Below are positions 23,748-32,364 of a stretch of DNA of 64,000 bases, piece after piece (the first letter of the stretch is position 1; every line of letters starts with the position of its first letter). A program made the position numbers and the translations under genes. The DNA is taken from the NCBI GenBank assembly GCA_038247115.1, contig JBBRVG010000006.1, positions 1-64,000 of the forward strand, in the 5' to 3' direction. The notes beneath the pieces were generated by a model. It searched no databases, had not been told where the DNA came from, and saw nothing but the letters and a program-made list of their open reading frames with translations. Source of the stretch: Pseudaeromonas sp038247115. GTDB lineage: Bacteria > Pseudomonadota > Gammaproteobacteria > Enterobacterales > Aeromonadaceae.

Positions 23748-26096
23748 ATGAAAACATCTCGACTCAGCACCCTGGCGCTGGTCTTGTCGTGCACCATCGG
23801 ATTGCATGGCTGCGCCCCCAAAGGCGCCAGCACAGGGGCAGCCGCCGGCACCGCAACCGCAGGCCCGAGTACCGAATTACTAAACAATGGCGGGTTTAAC
23901 GGTACCGATGGCTGGTGGACCGCAGGCGCCACTCTGGCGGTCGACAATCAGATGGGATGCGCCACCTTCACCGAATCGGGTGCCAATCCCTGGGATGTGA
24001 TCCTTGGACAATCCGGCATTGCGCTGGTCGAGGGGCAAACCTATGCCTTGCACTTCAAGGCGATGGCCAAAAATAACGTGCATGTGAAGGCGCTGGTCCA
24101 GCATGACGGCGCGCCCTATACCAACTACATGGTGCAGGACCTCGAGCTTGGCAATACCGCCAAACCCTTCGATATCAAGTTCACACCATCGGCGACCGAT
24201 GAGAAAACCCAACTTCAATTTCAGATGGGAACCCAGACACCGACCACCGTCTGCGTCGGCGAAGTCTCGCTGATCGGTCCGAGCCTGCACAAGAAATCTG
24301 ACTTCGCGACCGTGCGCGTCAACCAGGTGGGCTATCTGAGCAAGGCGCAAAAGCGCGCCACCATAGCGACCGATGCCAAAGAGCCCCAAGCCTGGAAACT
24401 GCTCAATGCCCAGGGCGAAGTCCTCGCCGAAGGCAAAACCCAGCCGTTTGGTTTGAATGCCGCCTCAGGGGAGCGGGTGCAAATTGCCGACTTCAGCCAG
24501 GTTACAACGCCGGCCAGCGGTTTAGTGCTTGAAGTGGCGGGCGAGAAGAGTCATCCGTTCAGCATTGGCGATGATATTTATCACCCCATGAAATATGACG
24601 CCCTCTCCTTCTTCTACCAGCAACGCAGCGGCATCGACATCGAAGCCAAGTACGTGCAACGCCCGGATCTGGCCCGTCCTGCCGGTCACAAACCCGAGAA
24701 GGTCACCTGCTTCAACAAACAGGATGCCAAGGGTAATCAATGGCCGGGCTGTGACTTCTCCCTGGATGTCACCGGTGGTTGGTACGATGCCGGCGATCAG
24801 GGCAAGTATGTGGTGAATGGCGGCATTTCTGTATGGACCCTGATGAATCTGTATGAACGTGAACAGTTGGCCAAGAGCGGTGACAAGAGTGCCTTTGCCG
24901 ATGGCAAGGTGAAGATCCCGGAACAAGCCAATGGCCACAACGATCTGCTGGATGAGGCGCGCTGGATGATGGATTTCTTCCTCTCCATGCAGGTGCCAGA
25001 TGGCAAGAAGACCTCAGTGCCGGTGGGCGATCAATCCAAACAACTGGATAAGTTGCAACTGACCGAGATCGATGCCTCCGGCATGGTCTTCCACAAAGTA
25101 GCGGATGCAGCCTGGACCGGCATGCCACTGCCACCCCATAAGGATCCGCAGCCGCGTTATTTGAGCCAACCCAGTACCGCCGCCACCCTGAACCTGGCAG
25201 CCACCGCCGCGCAATCGGCGCGCGTCTGGAAAACCCAGGATCCGGCCTATGCCGCGCGTTGCCTGAAAGCGGCAGAAAAAGCCTGGAAGGCCGCCAATCG
25301 TCACCCGGATGTCTTTGCCTACGACAACTTCGTCGGCTCAGGCCCCTATGACGATACCAATCTGAGCGATGAGTTCTACTGGGCTGCGGCCGAGCTGTTC
25401 ACCACCACCGGCAAGAAAGAGTACAAACAGGCGCTGCAAGATTCGCCTTTGTATCTGGATGCCCCCAAGGGTGACAAAAACGCGACCGGCGATCTCTACT
25501 GGCAAGGCGTCAGCAGTGCCGGCACCATCACACTGGCGCTGGTCCCGAACCAGCTCGGCAAACAAGAGGTGGATAAGGCGCGCGCCGCCATCATAGCCGC
25601 GGCCGATGGTTATCAGCAGGGCGTGGAAAAGGAAGGCTATCGGATCCCGTATCAGGCGATCGAGTACCCATGGGGCTCCAACTCCAACCTGATGAACCGC
25701 AGCATCTTCCTCGGCTTGGCCCATGACTTCACCGGTGAGCGCAAATACCTGCAAGCCATGTCCGATGCCATGGATTATGTGCTGGGACGTAACCCGCTGG
25801 ATCAATCCTATGTGTCAGGCTACGGCACTCGTGCACTGAAGAATCCGCACCACAGATTCTGGGCTCACCCAGTCGATCCGGCTTCTCCGCAGGTACCGCC
25901 AGGCGTGCTCTCCGGTGGCCCGAACTCCATCAACTTCAGTGATCCGGTCGCCTCCACCATGAAGGGCAAGTGCACCGGCCAGACCTGCTGGAAAGATGAG
26001 ATCGGCGCCTGGACCCTGAACGAAGTGACCGTCAACTGGAACGCCCCTTTCCTCTGGACCGCTAGCGTGCTGGATGAAGGTGGTTTGACCCGCTAA
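23748..26096 (+). CDS. GH9 cellulase, lipoprotein, with CBM4/9-like and Ig-like domains
   Basis: 782 residues. Lipoprotein signal (lipobox LHG-C at Cys22), then an Ala/Thr/Gly-rich linker. Residues about 42-178 form a CBM4/9-type beta sandwich (LLNNGGFNGTDGWW, VEGQTYALHFKAMA); about 185-275 is the Ig-like domain of CelD-type enzymes (VRVNQVGYLSKAQKRATI). The GH9 alpha/alpha barrel has the catalytic GGWYDAGDQGKY (Asp347, Asp350), NPHHRFWAH with the conserved His, and the acid Glu in LNEVTVNWNAPF near the end. Lipid anchoring with a CBM suggests surface display. Preceded by AGAGG at 6 nt. GH10 follows after a hairpin, probably in the same operon. Confidence 0.95.
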   Translation: MKTSRLSTLALVLSCTIGLHGCAPKGASTGAAAGTATAGPSTELLNNGGFNGTDGWWTAGATLAVDNQMGCATFTESGANPWDVILGQSGIALVEGQTYALHFKAMAKNNVHVKALVQHDGAPYTNYMVQDLELGNTAKPFDIKFTPSATDEKTQLQFQMGTQTPTTVCVGEVSLIGPSLHKKSDFATVRVNQVGYLSKAQKRATIATDAKEPQAWKLLNAQGEVLAEGKTQPFGLNAASGERVQIADFSQVTTPASGLVLEVAGEKSHPFSIGDDIYHPMKYDALSFFYQQRSGIDIEAKYVQRPDLARPAGHKPEKVTCFNKQDAKGNQWPGCDFSLDVTGGWYDAGDQGKYVVNGGISVWTLMNLYEREQLAKSGDKSAFADGKVKIPEQANGHNDLLDEARWMMDFFLSMQVPDGKKTSVPVGDQSKQLDKLQLTEIDASGMVFHKVADAAWTGMPLPPHKDPQPRYLSQPSTAATLNLAATAAQSARVWKTQDPAYAARCLKAAEKAWKAANRHPDVFAYDNFVGSGPYDDTNLSDEFYWAAAELFTTTGKKEYKQALQDSPLYLDAPKGDKNATGDLYWQGVSSAGTITLALVPNQLGKQEVDKARAAIIAAADGYQQGVEKEGYRIPYQAIEYPWGSNSNLMNRSIFLGLAHDFTGERKYLQAMSDAMDYVLGRNPLDQSYVSGYGTRALKNPHHRFWAHPVDPASPQVPPGVLSGGPNSINFSDPVASTMKGKCTGQTCWKDEIGAWTLNEVTVNWNAPFLWTASVLDEGGLTR

Positions 26097-26105
26097 TGTG
26101 TGAGT

Positions 26106-26130
26106 AGGTCCCGCTCTTGGAGCGGGACCT
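26106..26130 (+). terminator. Hairpin between GH9 and GH10 genes
   Basis: Perfect 11-bp stem AGGTCCCGCTC / GAGCGGGACCT with loop TTG, beginning 9 bp after the GH9 stop. The tail (CTATCTATCG) lacks a T run, so it may attenuate or protect the mRNA 3' end while allowing read-through into GH10. Confidence 0.5.
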
Positions 26131-26168
26131 CTATCTATCGTTCCTTACGTTCTGCCAACAGGTTTCCC

Positions 26169-27269
26169 ATGCCAAGATTGATCACCCATCTCTGCCTCGT
26201 CGCCGCCATCGGCTTAGCCGCTTGCGGGGGGAGTCAGAGCACCAATACCACCACACCCGACGCGCCAACCCAGCCCTCGGGCCCCATGCTGCGGGAGCAA
26301 ACCAGCCTGCCCATCGGCGTGGCATTGGGCGTCGGCAGTTTCGAGCCCGCATCCAGCATCCGCTACAGTCCGCAGGCCACTCAGTTGCGTCACCTGGCGG
26401 CCAGCGAATTCAGCTCGGTTGTCGCCGAAAACGTCATGAAGCCGGAATATATCCACCCGCAGGAGCAGCAATACCACTGGAGCGATGGGGATTACCTGGT
26501 GCAGTTTGCCCAGCAAAATAACATGCGCATTCATGGCCATACCCTGGTCTGGCATAACGCCCTGCCTGGCTGGATGAGCAACTACAGTGGCAACTGGGAG
26601 AGCATGCTGGCGGATCACATCACCACCATCGTCAGTCGCTACAGCAACTCTATTAGCAGTTGGGATGTGGTCAATGAGGCCTTTCTGGATGATGGCGCGC
26701 TACGTTCGAGCATCTGGTCGAGCCATATCCCCGACTATCTGGCCAAAGCCTATACCCTGGCTCGTGCCGCCGACCCGGATGCCGAGCTCTATTACAACGA
26801 CTACAACATCGAAGCCATGCCGAAGAAGCTCGATGCCGTGCTGAAGATGGTCACCGATTTCCGCACCCGCAATATTCCTATCGATGGCATCGGCTTCCAG
26901 ATGCATATCGACCGCTACTGGCCCAGCACCAACGAAATCCGCCAGGCGTTTAGTCGTTGCGTCGCCATGGGACTCAAAGTGCGCATCTCGGAACTCGACA
27001 TCCGCATGAATCCCAACAATACCGCCACGGCGCTGACGCCCGAATTGGCCGAAGCACAACGCCAGCGTTATCGCGAAGTGATCACCGCCTACCTGACGAC
27101 AGTACCCGCCGAGTTGCGCGGTGGCATCACCGTCTGGGGATTGACCGATGCCCTCAGCTGGACGCCCTGGTATTACAAGATCCCCGACTGGCCGCTGCTG
27201 TTTGATGCCAATTTCCAGCGCAAACCAGCATGGACCGGAATGAGTGAAGCCTTGCAGGCAACGCCTTAA
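26169..27269 (+). CDS. GH10 endo-beta-1,4-xylanase, lipoprotein
   Basis: From ATG 26169 the product has 366 residues; the lipobox is LAA-C (Cys19), followed by a Ser/Thr/Pro linker. The single GH10 barrel starts around residue 48 (IGVALGVGSFEP). Catalytic residues are present: acid/base Glu170 in WDVVNEAF and nucleophile Glu275 in RISELDIR; HGHTLVWHNALPGW and DALSWTPWYY are further family marks. It cuts xylan, probably at the outer membrane, giving xylo-oligosaccharides and freeing arabinose side chains for other enzymes. A copy of the fis-type terminator follows. Confidence 0.95.
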   Translation: MPRLITHLCLVAAIGLAACGGSQSTNTTTPDAPTQPSGPMLREQTSLPIGVALGVGSFEPASSIRYSPQATQLRHLAASEFSSVVAENVMKPEYIHPQEQQYHWSDGDYLVQFAQQNNMRIHGHTLVWHNALPGWMSNYSGNWESMLADHITTIVSRYSNSISSWDVVNEAFLDDGALRSSIWSSHIPDYLAKAYTLARAADPDAELYYNDYNIEAMPKKLDAVLKMVTDFRTRNIPIDGIGFQMHIDRYWPSTNEIRQAFSRCVAMGLKVRISELDIRMNPNNTATALTPELAEAQRQRYREVITAYLTTVPAELRGGITVWGLTDALSWTPWYYKIPDWPLLFDANFQRKPAWTGMSEALQATP

Positions 27270-27302
27270 GTCCCCGGTAAAAGCACACGCCCCTCAATAC
27301 AT

Positions 27303-27356
27303 AGTTGAACGCATTGAAAACAAAGTCGCTTCCCCGCAAGGAGAAGCGCCTTTTTC
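27303..27356 (+). terminator. Terminator after GH10, copy of the fis terminator
   Basis: Aligns over about 53 bp with 3184-3236, including the flank CGCATTGAAAA. One base of the left arm (AAAGTCGCTT) is mismatched, so the stem is slightly decayed; the T run is intact. Confidence 0.7.
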
Positions 27357-27465
27357 TTGAGCTCCGGCCCTACGACACCGCTAAATCAGTTATTCGTCAA
27401 AAAAAGCCCAGCCCGCGTGTTGCAGACTTGACCCGATCACAGCTTCACACCTTAGGCTTGACCCC

Positions 27466-28746
27466 ATGAAGACTTACTCAATCACCGCACTGGCACGAGA
27501 GCAGGGACTATCGCGCTCAACCCTGCTCTATTACGACCGTATCGGCCTGCTTTCGCCGCAGAGTCGCAGCGATGCCAACTACCGCTATTACGGTGAAGAG
27601 CAGCGCCAACGGTTGCGCCAGATATGCGCGCTGCGCGCCGCCGGCATGATGCTGGAGGAGATCGCCTGCCTGCTGGATCAACCGCAGGAACAGGCCTCCC
27701 TACTGCAGCGGCAGCTGACCCAGTTGGCGAACCAGATCGCCCAGCTGCAGACCCAGCAGAAACTGGTCATCGGCATGCTCAGAGCGGTGAATGCGACGCC
27801 GGAGCAGAGCGGGCTGGATCGCACGCTCTGGCTGTCATTGCAACAGGCCAGCGGTATGGATGCGGCGGCGCTGACGCGCTGGCACAAGGCGTTCGAGCGC
27901 CAGGCCCCCCAGGCTCATCACGCCTTCTTGTTGGGGTTGGGATTGAGTGAAAAAGAAGCCATTCAGGTCAGACTGATGACCGCAAGCGTGGAGCAAAACC
28001 CAATGAAAATGCACTATTTTTTTGAAATATTTGAAAAATTACCGCGTCAGGGCCCCGGCAGTGCCGCCTCGACGGCGCAAGCCCTGCAGGCCCTGCAAGC
28101 GCGGCTTCCTCCCAATCCACAGGTACTGGATATCGGCTGCGGCAGCGGCGTACAGACCCTGCAACTGGCGCGCACCCTGAATTGCCCGATCATCGCCATC
28201 GACAACCATGTTCCCTTTTTGCAGCAGTTGAGAGCCGCCGCGGCCGCCGAAGGGCTGCCCATCGAGGCCCGCGAAGCCTCGATGCTGGCGATGCCGTTTG
28301 CCGAGGGCAGCTTCGATCTGCTGTGGGCCGAAGGCTCCATTTTCATCATCGGCCTGGCGGCCGGACTGGCCGAGTTTCGCCGCTTCCTCAAACCCAGTGG
28401 CCTGCTGGCCTTCAGCGATCTGTGCTGGTTCGAGGCGGATCGGCCGCAGGAGATCCAGGACTTCTTCGACAACGTCTCGCCGGGGATGCCGGACGCCGCC
28501 CAGATCGACGCGCTGGCCGAACAGAGCGGTTATCGGGTCCTCGGCGGCTTTAACCTGCCCAAATCGGACTGGTGGGAAGGGTTCTACCTGCCACTGCAAG
28601 CGCAGGTGGCCCGGATGCGAGCCTTGAATGCCGGCAATGCCATCGCCGAATCGGTGTACGACTTTCACGACACCGAGATTGAGATGTATCGCTGTTACAA
28701 CCGCTACTACGGCTATCGCTTCGTGCTACTGCAGCGCAAAGATTGA
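27466..28746 (+). CDS. MerR-family regulator fused to a SAM-dependent methyltransferase
   Basis: 426 residues. Residues 1-75 are a MerR winged HTH (MKTYSITALAREQGLSRSTL, then LYYDRIGLLSP and NYRYYGEEQ), followed by the long dimerisation helix rich in Gln/Leu (about 75-105). A middle region to about 190 resembles the linker of effector-binding MerR proteins (HKAFERQAPQAHHAFLLGLG). From about 195 there is a class I methyltransferase: VLDIGCGSGVQT (SAM motif I, 219-230), AIDNH, SFDLLWAEGSIFIIG and FLKPSGLLAFSDLCW. A single gene between terminators, so the effector and methyl acceptor are unknown. Confidence 0.88.
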   Translation: MKTYSITALAREQGLSRSTLLYYDRIGLLSPQSRSDANYRYYGEEQRQRLRQICALRAAGMMLEEIACLLDQPQEQASLLQRQLTQLANQIAQLQTQQKLVIGMLRAVNATPEQSGLDRTLWLSLQQASGMDAAALTRWHKAFERQAPQAHHAFLLGLGLSEKEAIQVRLMTASVEQNPMKMHYFFEIFEKLPRQGPGSAASTAQALQALQARLPPNPQVLDIGCGSGVQTLQLARTLNCPIIAIDNHVPFLQQLRAAAAAEGLPIEAREASMLAMPFAEGSFDLLWAEGSIFIIGLAAGLAEFRRFLKPSGLLAFSDLCWFEADRPQEIQDFFDNVSPGMPDAAQIDALAEQSGYRVLGGFNLPKSDWWEGFYLPLQAQVARMRALNAGNAIAESVYDFHDTEIEMYRCYNRYYGYRFVLLQRKD

Positions 28747-29033
28747 GTGAGCCTGAAGCGGACAGATGGCGAGCATTCAGCAAATGCGCCTTGGCCGGAC
28801 AAAGGCTCTGGCGCATAACCCCATTGAGGCACATGAACCATACATAACAAATTAATTTCCATGTGAGACACATGATCTTGCATGTCGGGGCGAATCGACT
28901 CGCGGTTTATGTTCCACACTTGCTCCCCACACTCGGTCGCCCTCATGCAGTTGCGCTTCATTTCGTTCGCTGTGATCAACTTACGGCGGGACTTTCACCC
29001 GCAGGCATGCCCCCATGCTGGGCGCACAAAAAC
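28747..29033. other. Convergent intergenic region, nothing recognised
   Basis: Between the MerR fusion and the tkt terminator. It contains small inverted repeats such as GCCC-CCATGCT-GGGC near 29008-29022 and a run that looks like decayed intergenic DNA. No ORF with a ribosome site or recognisable product. Confidence 0.4.
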
Positions 29034-29066
29034 AAAGGCGCTTCCCCGCAAGGAGAAGCGCCTTTT
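29034..29066 (-). terminator. Terminator of the transketolase gene
   Basis: Stem AAAGGCGCTT / AAGCGCCTTT with loop CCCCGCAAGGAG; on the minus strand a T-rich tail (TTTGTTTTTG) follows. Same stem-loop as the fis terminator. It also could stop the converging MerR-fusion transcript. Confidence 0.75.
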
Positions 29067-29085
29067 GGTTACCTCGGCAACGGAG

Positions 29086-31086
29086 TTACGCCAGCAATAA
29101 CCGAGCTTGCTGCAGGACCTGCTCCGGCGTGAAGCCAAACAACTCGAACAGCTGATCGGCGGGGGCCGATTCACCAAAGCGAGTCATACCGATGACGGTA
29201 CCGTCCAGCCCTGTGTAGCGCTGCCAGTAACCGGCGATGCTCGCCTCTATGGCCAGCCGGGCGCGCACGCCCTTCGGCAACACCGACTCCTGATAATCCG
29301 CCGGTTGCCGATCGAATCGTTCGGTGCAGGGCATGGCCACCACGCGCACAGCTCGTCCCTCGGACTGCAGAGTTTGGGCGGCACCGACGGCCAGCGCCAT
29401 TTCCGAGCCGGTGGCCAGCAAAATCAGCTCCGGCGTACCGGGGCAGTCGAGCAGGACATAGCCGCCCCGTTCAATGTCGCGCACCTGCTCCGCACTCCTG
29501 GGCTGTTGGGCCAACGCCTGGCGGGAGAAGATGAGCGCACTGGGGCCATCCACCCGCTCGATGGCCGCCTTCCAGGCCACCGCACTCTCCACCTGATCGC
29601 AGGGGCGCCAGGTCTCCATGTTCGGCGTCAGCCGCAGACTGGCCAATTGCTCCACCGGTTGATGGGTCGGACCATCCTCGCCCAGACCTATGCTGTCATG
29701 GGTGTAGACAAAGATGTTGCGTTGCTTCATCAGCGCCGCCATCCGTACCGCGTTGCGGGCGTACTCCATAAACATCAGGAAGGTGCCGCCATAAGGAATG
29801 AAACCACCATGCAGGGTGATGCCGTTCATGATGGCCGACATGCCGAACTCGCGAACCCCGTAGTGCAAATAGTTGCCCTCAGGCGTATCGGAGTCCACAT
29901 CCAGGGCGCTGCTATGGCGCGTCAGATTCGAGGGCGCCAGATCCGCCGATCCACCAAGCAGTTCGGGCAGGATACGGGCATATTCGTTGAGCGCCTTCTG
30001 GCTGGCCTGGCGGCTGGCAATATCGGCGGGATTGGCCTGCAACGAGGCTATATAGTCATGGGCCTTGGCCGACCAGTCAGCGGGCAGAGCACCACGGCAA
30101 CGGCGCAACAGCTCGGCGGCCTCGGCCGGGAATTCGGCCTGATAGGCGGCAAACTGGACATCCCACTGCGCTTGGCGCTCGGCGCCTTGGGCCTTGGCAT
30201 CCCACGCCTGATAGATCTCGGCCGGGATCTCGAATGGCGCATAAAGCCAGTTCAGCTGTTCACGCACCTTGGCCACCTCGTCCTTACCCAGCGGCGCACC
30301 GTGGCAGTCATGGGAGCCAGATTTGCTGGGCGAACCGTAACCTATGATGGTCTTGCAGCAGATCAGGGTCGGGCGCAGCGGATCGGTTTTGGCGGCGCGG
30401 ATCGCCGCATCCACAGCCGCACTGTCGTGACCGTTCACGCTGTCGATGACCTGCCAGCCATAAGCCCGGAAACGAGCCGGAGTATCGTCGGTAAACCAGC
30501 CTTCGACATGACCATCGATCGAGATGCCATTGTCATCCCAGAAGGCGATGAGCTTGCCCAGCCCCAGAGTCCCGGCCAGGGAGCAGACCTCGTGGGAGAT
30601 CCCCTCCATCAGGCAACCATCCCCCATGAAGACATAGGTGTGGTGATCGACGATGGCATGATCGGGACGGTTGAACTGGGCCGCCAGGATCTTCTCGGCC
30701 AGCGCCATACCAACGGCATTGGCAATGCCCTGCCCCAGCGGCCCCGTGGTGGTTTCGACACCTGGGGCATACCCCAACTCGGGATGACCCGGCGTTTTAG
30801 AATGCAGTTGGCGGAACTGCTGCAGCTCGGCCAGCGGTAAGTCATAACCGGTCAGATGCAGCAAGGCGTAGAGCAGCATGGATCCGTGGCCGTTGGAGAG
30901 CACGAAGCGGTCTCGGTTGATCCAGGCCGGATCCTCCGGATTGTGCCGCAGATGATGACGCCATAACACCTCGGCCATATCGGCCATCCCCATAGGGGCG
31001 CCGGGGTGGCCGGAGTTGGCTTGTTGCACCGCATCGACACTCAAGATGCGCACGGCATTGGCTAACGTTTTTGCTTCCACACCCAT
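29086..31086 (-). CDS. tkt: Transketolase
   Basis: Thiamine-diphosphate enzyme of the non-oxidative pentose phosphate pathway, moving two-carbon units between ketoses and aldoses. ATG 31086 has GGGAG at 8 nt and gives 666 residues (TktA 663). Motifs: NSGHPGAPMG near the N-terminus, LSNGHGSMLLYALLHLTGY, TPGHPELG, the TPP-Mg signature GDGCLMEGISHE and DDNGISIDG; the pyrimidine domain has MEYARNAVRMAALM and YTHDSIGLGEDGPTHQPVEQ. Next to transaldolase and the ara genes, so it likely feeds xylulose-5-phosphate into glycolysis during pentose use. It may also be the housekeeping copy. Confidence 0.97.
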   Translation of the reverse strand: MGVEAKTLANAVRILSVDAVQQANSGHPGAPMGMADMAEVLWRHHLRHNPEDPAWINRDRFVLSNGHGSMLLYALLHLTGYDLPLAELQQFRQLHSKTPGHPELGYAPGVETTTGPLGQGIANAVGMALAEKILAAQFNRPDHAIVDHHTYVFMGDGCLMEGISHEVCSLAGTLGLGKLIAFWDDNGISIDGHVEGWFTDDTPARFRAYGWQVIDSVNGHDSAAVDAAIRAAKTDPLRPTLICCKTIIGYGSPSKSGSHDCHGAPLGKDEVAKVREQLNWLYAPFEIPAEIYQAWDAKAQGAERQAQWDVQFAAYQAEFPAEAAELLRRCRGALPADWSAKAHDYIASLQANPADIASRQASQKALNEYARILPELLGGSADLAPSNLTRHSSALDVDSDTPEGNYLHYGVREFGMSAIMNGITLHGGFIPYGGTFLMFMEYARNAVRMAALMKQRNIFVYTHDSIGLGEDGPTHQPVEQLASLRLTPNMETWRPCDQVESAVAWKAAIERVDGPSALIFSRQALAQQPRSAEQVRDIERGGYVLLDCPGTPELILLATGSEMALAVGAAQTLQSEGRAVRVVAMPCTERFDRQPADYQESVLPKGVRARLAIEASIAGYWQRYTGLDGTVIGMTRFGESAPADQLFELFGFTPEQVLQQARLLLA

Positions 31087-31129
31087 CACAAAGACTCCCT
31101 TGATTAATGTTCAGAATTCGGGAACAACA

Positions 31130-32083
31130 TCAGGCCAGCCGGGTGGCCAGCAACTGCTCGAGCTTCACCTGATCGATGGCGAAGTTGCGGATCCCTTCGG
31201 CCAGCTTTTCGGTGGCCATGGCATCCTCATTGTGCTGCCAGCGGAATTCAGCCTCGCCCATGGGAGCGGGTTTGTTCTGCTGCACGCCCTCATCCACCAG
31301 CTGACGAACCAGAAGGCCGGATTGCGCCTCCAACTTTTGCAGCAGATCCGGGCTGATGGTCAGACGATCACAACCCGCCAGCGCCAGCACCTCTTCGACA
31401 CTACGGAAGCTCGCCCCCATCACCACAGTCGGATAGCCGTGCTGCTTGTAGTAGCGGTAGATGGCACGCACCGAGAGCACACCTGGATCGCTTTCGGCGT
31501 CATAGCTCTGACCGGTCTTAGCCTTGTACCAGTCGAGGATCCGGCCAACAAACGGCGAGATCAGGAACACCCCGGCCTCAGCGCAGGCACGGGCCTGGGC
31601 AAAGCTGAACAGCAGGGTGAGGTTGCAGTTGATCCCCTCGCGCTCCAGCTGTTCGGCGGCGCGGATCCCCTCCCAGGTGGCGGCAATCTTGATCAGCACC
31701 CGGCTGCGCGGCACCCCTTGCGCCTCATACAGGGCAATCAGCTTGCGAGCCTTGGTGATGGTCGCCTCGGTATCGAAGGAGAGACGGGCATCCACCTCGG
31801 TGGAGATGCGCCCTGGAATGCACTGCAGCACCTCGCAGCCGATGGCCACGATCAGGCGATCGGCGGCCTCGATGACCTGCTCGGCCAAAACAGGGGTCTG
31901 CTCGCGGGCAGCCGCTACGACCTGGGCCAACAGTGGCGCGTAGTCGGCGCAGGCGACAGCCTTGAGGATCAACGAGGGGTTGGTGGTGGCATCTTCGGGG
32001 GCGTAAGCCTTGATGGCCGGTAATTCACCGGTATCGGCGACAACCGTGGTCACGGCGCGCAGTTGAGTGAGCAAACTGGACAT
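31130..32083 (-). CDS. tal: Transaldolase
   Basis: 317 residues from ATG 32083 (AGGAGT at 7 nt), the same length as TalB. It transfers dihydroxyacetone units in the pentose phosphate pathway. The Schiff-base Lys is in RVLIKIAATWEGI; DATTNPSLILKA, LLFSFAQARACAEAG, LISPFVGRILDWY and ASFRSVEEVLALAGCDRLTI confirm the class I family. Lies 43 bp before tkt in the same direction; the pair is an operon. A structured repeat copy lies upstream. Confidence 0.97.
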   Translation of the reverse strand: MSSLLTQLRAVTTVVADTGELPAIKAYAPEDATTNPSLILKAVACADYAPLLAQVVAAAREQTPVLAEQVIEAADRLIVAIGCEVLQCIPGRISTEVDARLSFDTEATITKARKLIALYEAQGVPRSRVLIKIAATWEGIRAAEQLEREGINCNLTLLFSFAQARACAEAGVFLISPFVGRILDWYKAKTGQSYDAESDPGVLSVRAIYRYYKQHGYPTVVMGASFRSVEEVLALAGCDRLTISPDLLQKLEAQSGLLVRQLVDEGVQQNKPAPMGEAEFRWQHNEDAMATEKLAEGIRNFAIDQVKLEQLLATRLA

Positions 32084-32204
32084 GAGAACTCCTGGCCGCA
32101 TTCCATTCCTGGGCGGCAAATAGGGAAAATCGGCACCTTGGGCGCAATTCGCGTTTGATGCTGCTTGGTCTGTAATCCGAGAGCTGGAGAGCCGGAAGTT
32201 GCGA

Positions 32205-32279
32205 CGAACACAGACACGCCGTGAATACATCCATGTAGGCTCGATGGCGGCATCCATGCCGCCAACGGTCTGCTGTTCG
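32205..32279. repeat. Structured intergenic repeat, copy 3
   Basis: Ends CGAACA/TGTTCG, inner stem CAGAC/GTCTG, main hairpin GGCGGCA/TGCCGCC, small hairpin TACA-TCCA-TGTA. The outer arm differs from copies 1, 2 and 4 but still pairs. It lies between araA and tal. Confidence 0.75.
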
Positions 32280-32330
32280 CCCGCGACTTCCTCCCCTCCG
32301 GTATCACCAACCGGGGATAAAACAGCGCCC

Positions 32331-32358
32331 CAATAAGGCCCCCGTCATAGGACGGGGG
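32331..32358 (-). terminator. Terminator of the araBDA operon
   Basis: Stem CCCCCGTC / GACGGGGG with loop ATAG directly after the araA stop; the minus-strand tail CCTTATTG is moderately T rich. Confidence 0.55.
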
Positions 32359-32364
32359 TCAGGG

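Noticed and set aside
28970..29025. Inverted repeats before the tkt terminator as a possible IS or integron remnant
   Set aside because: No transposase fragment, target duplication or attC-like architecture; too little to name.
29107..30840. 577-codon open frame opposite transketolase
   Set aside because: Antisense shadow of a certain housekeeping gene; no recognisable motifs.
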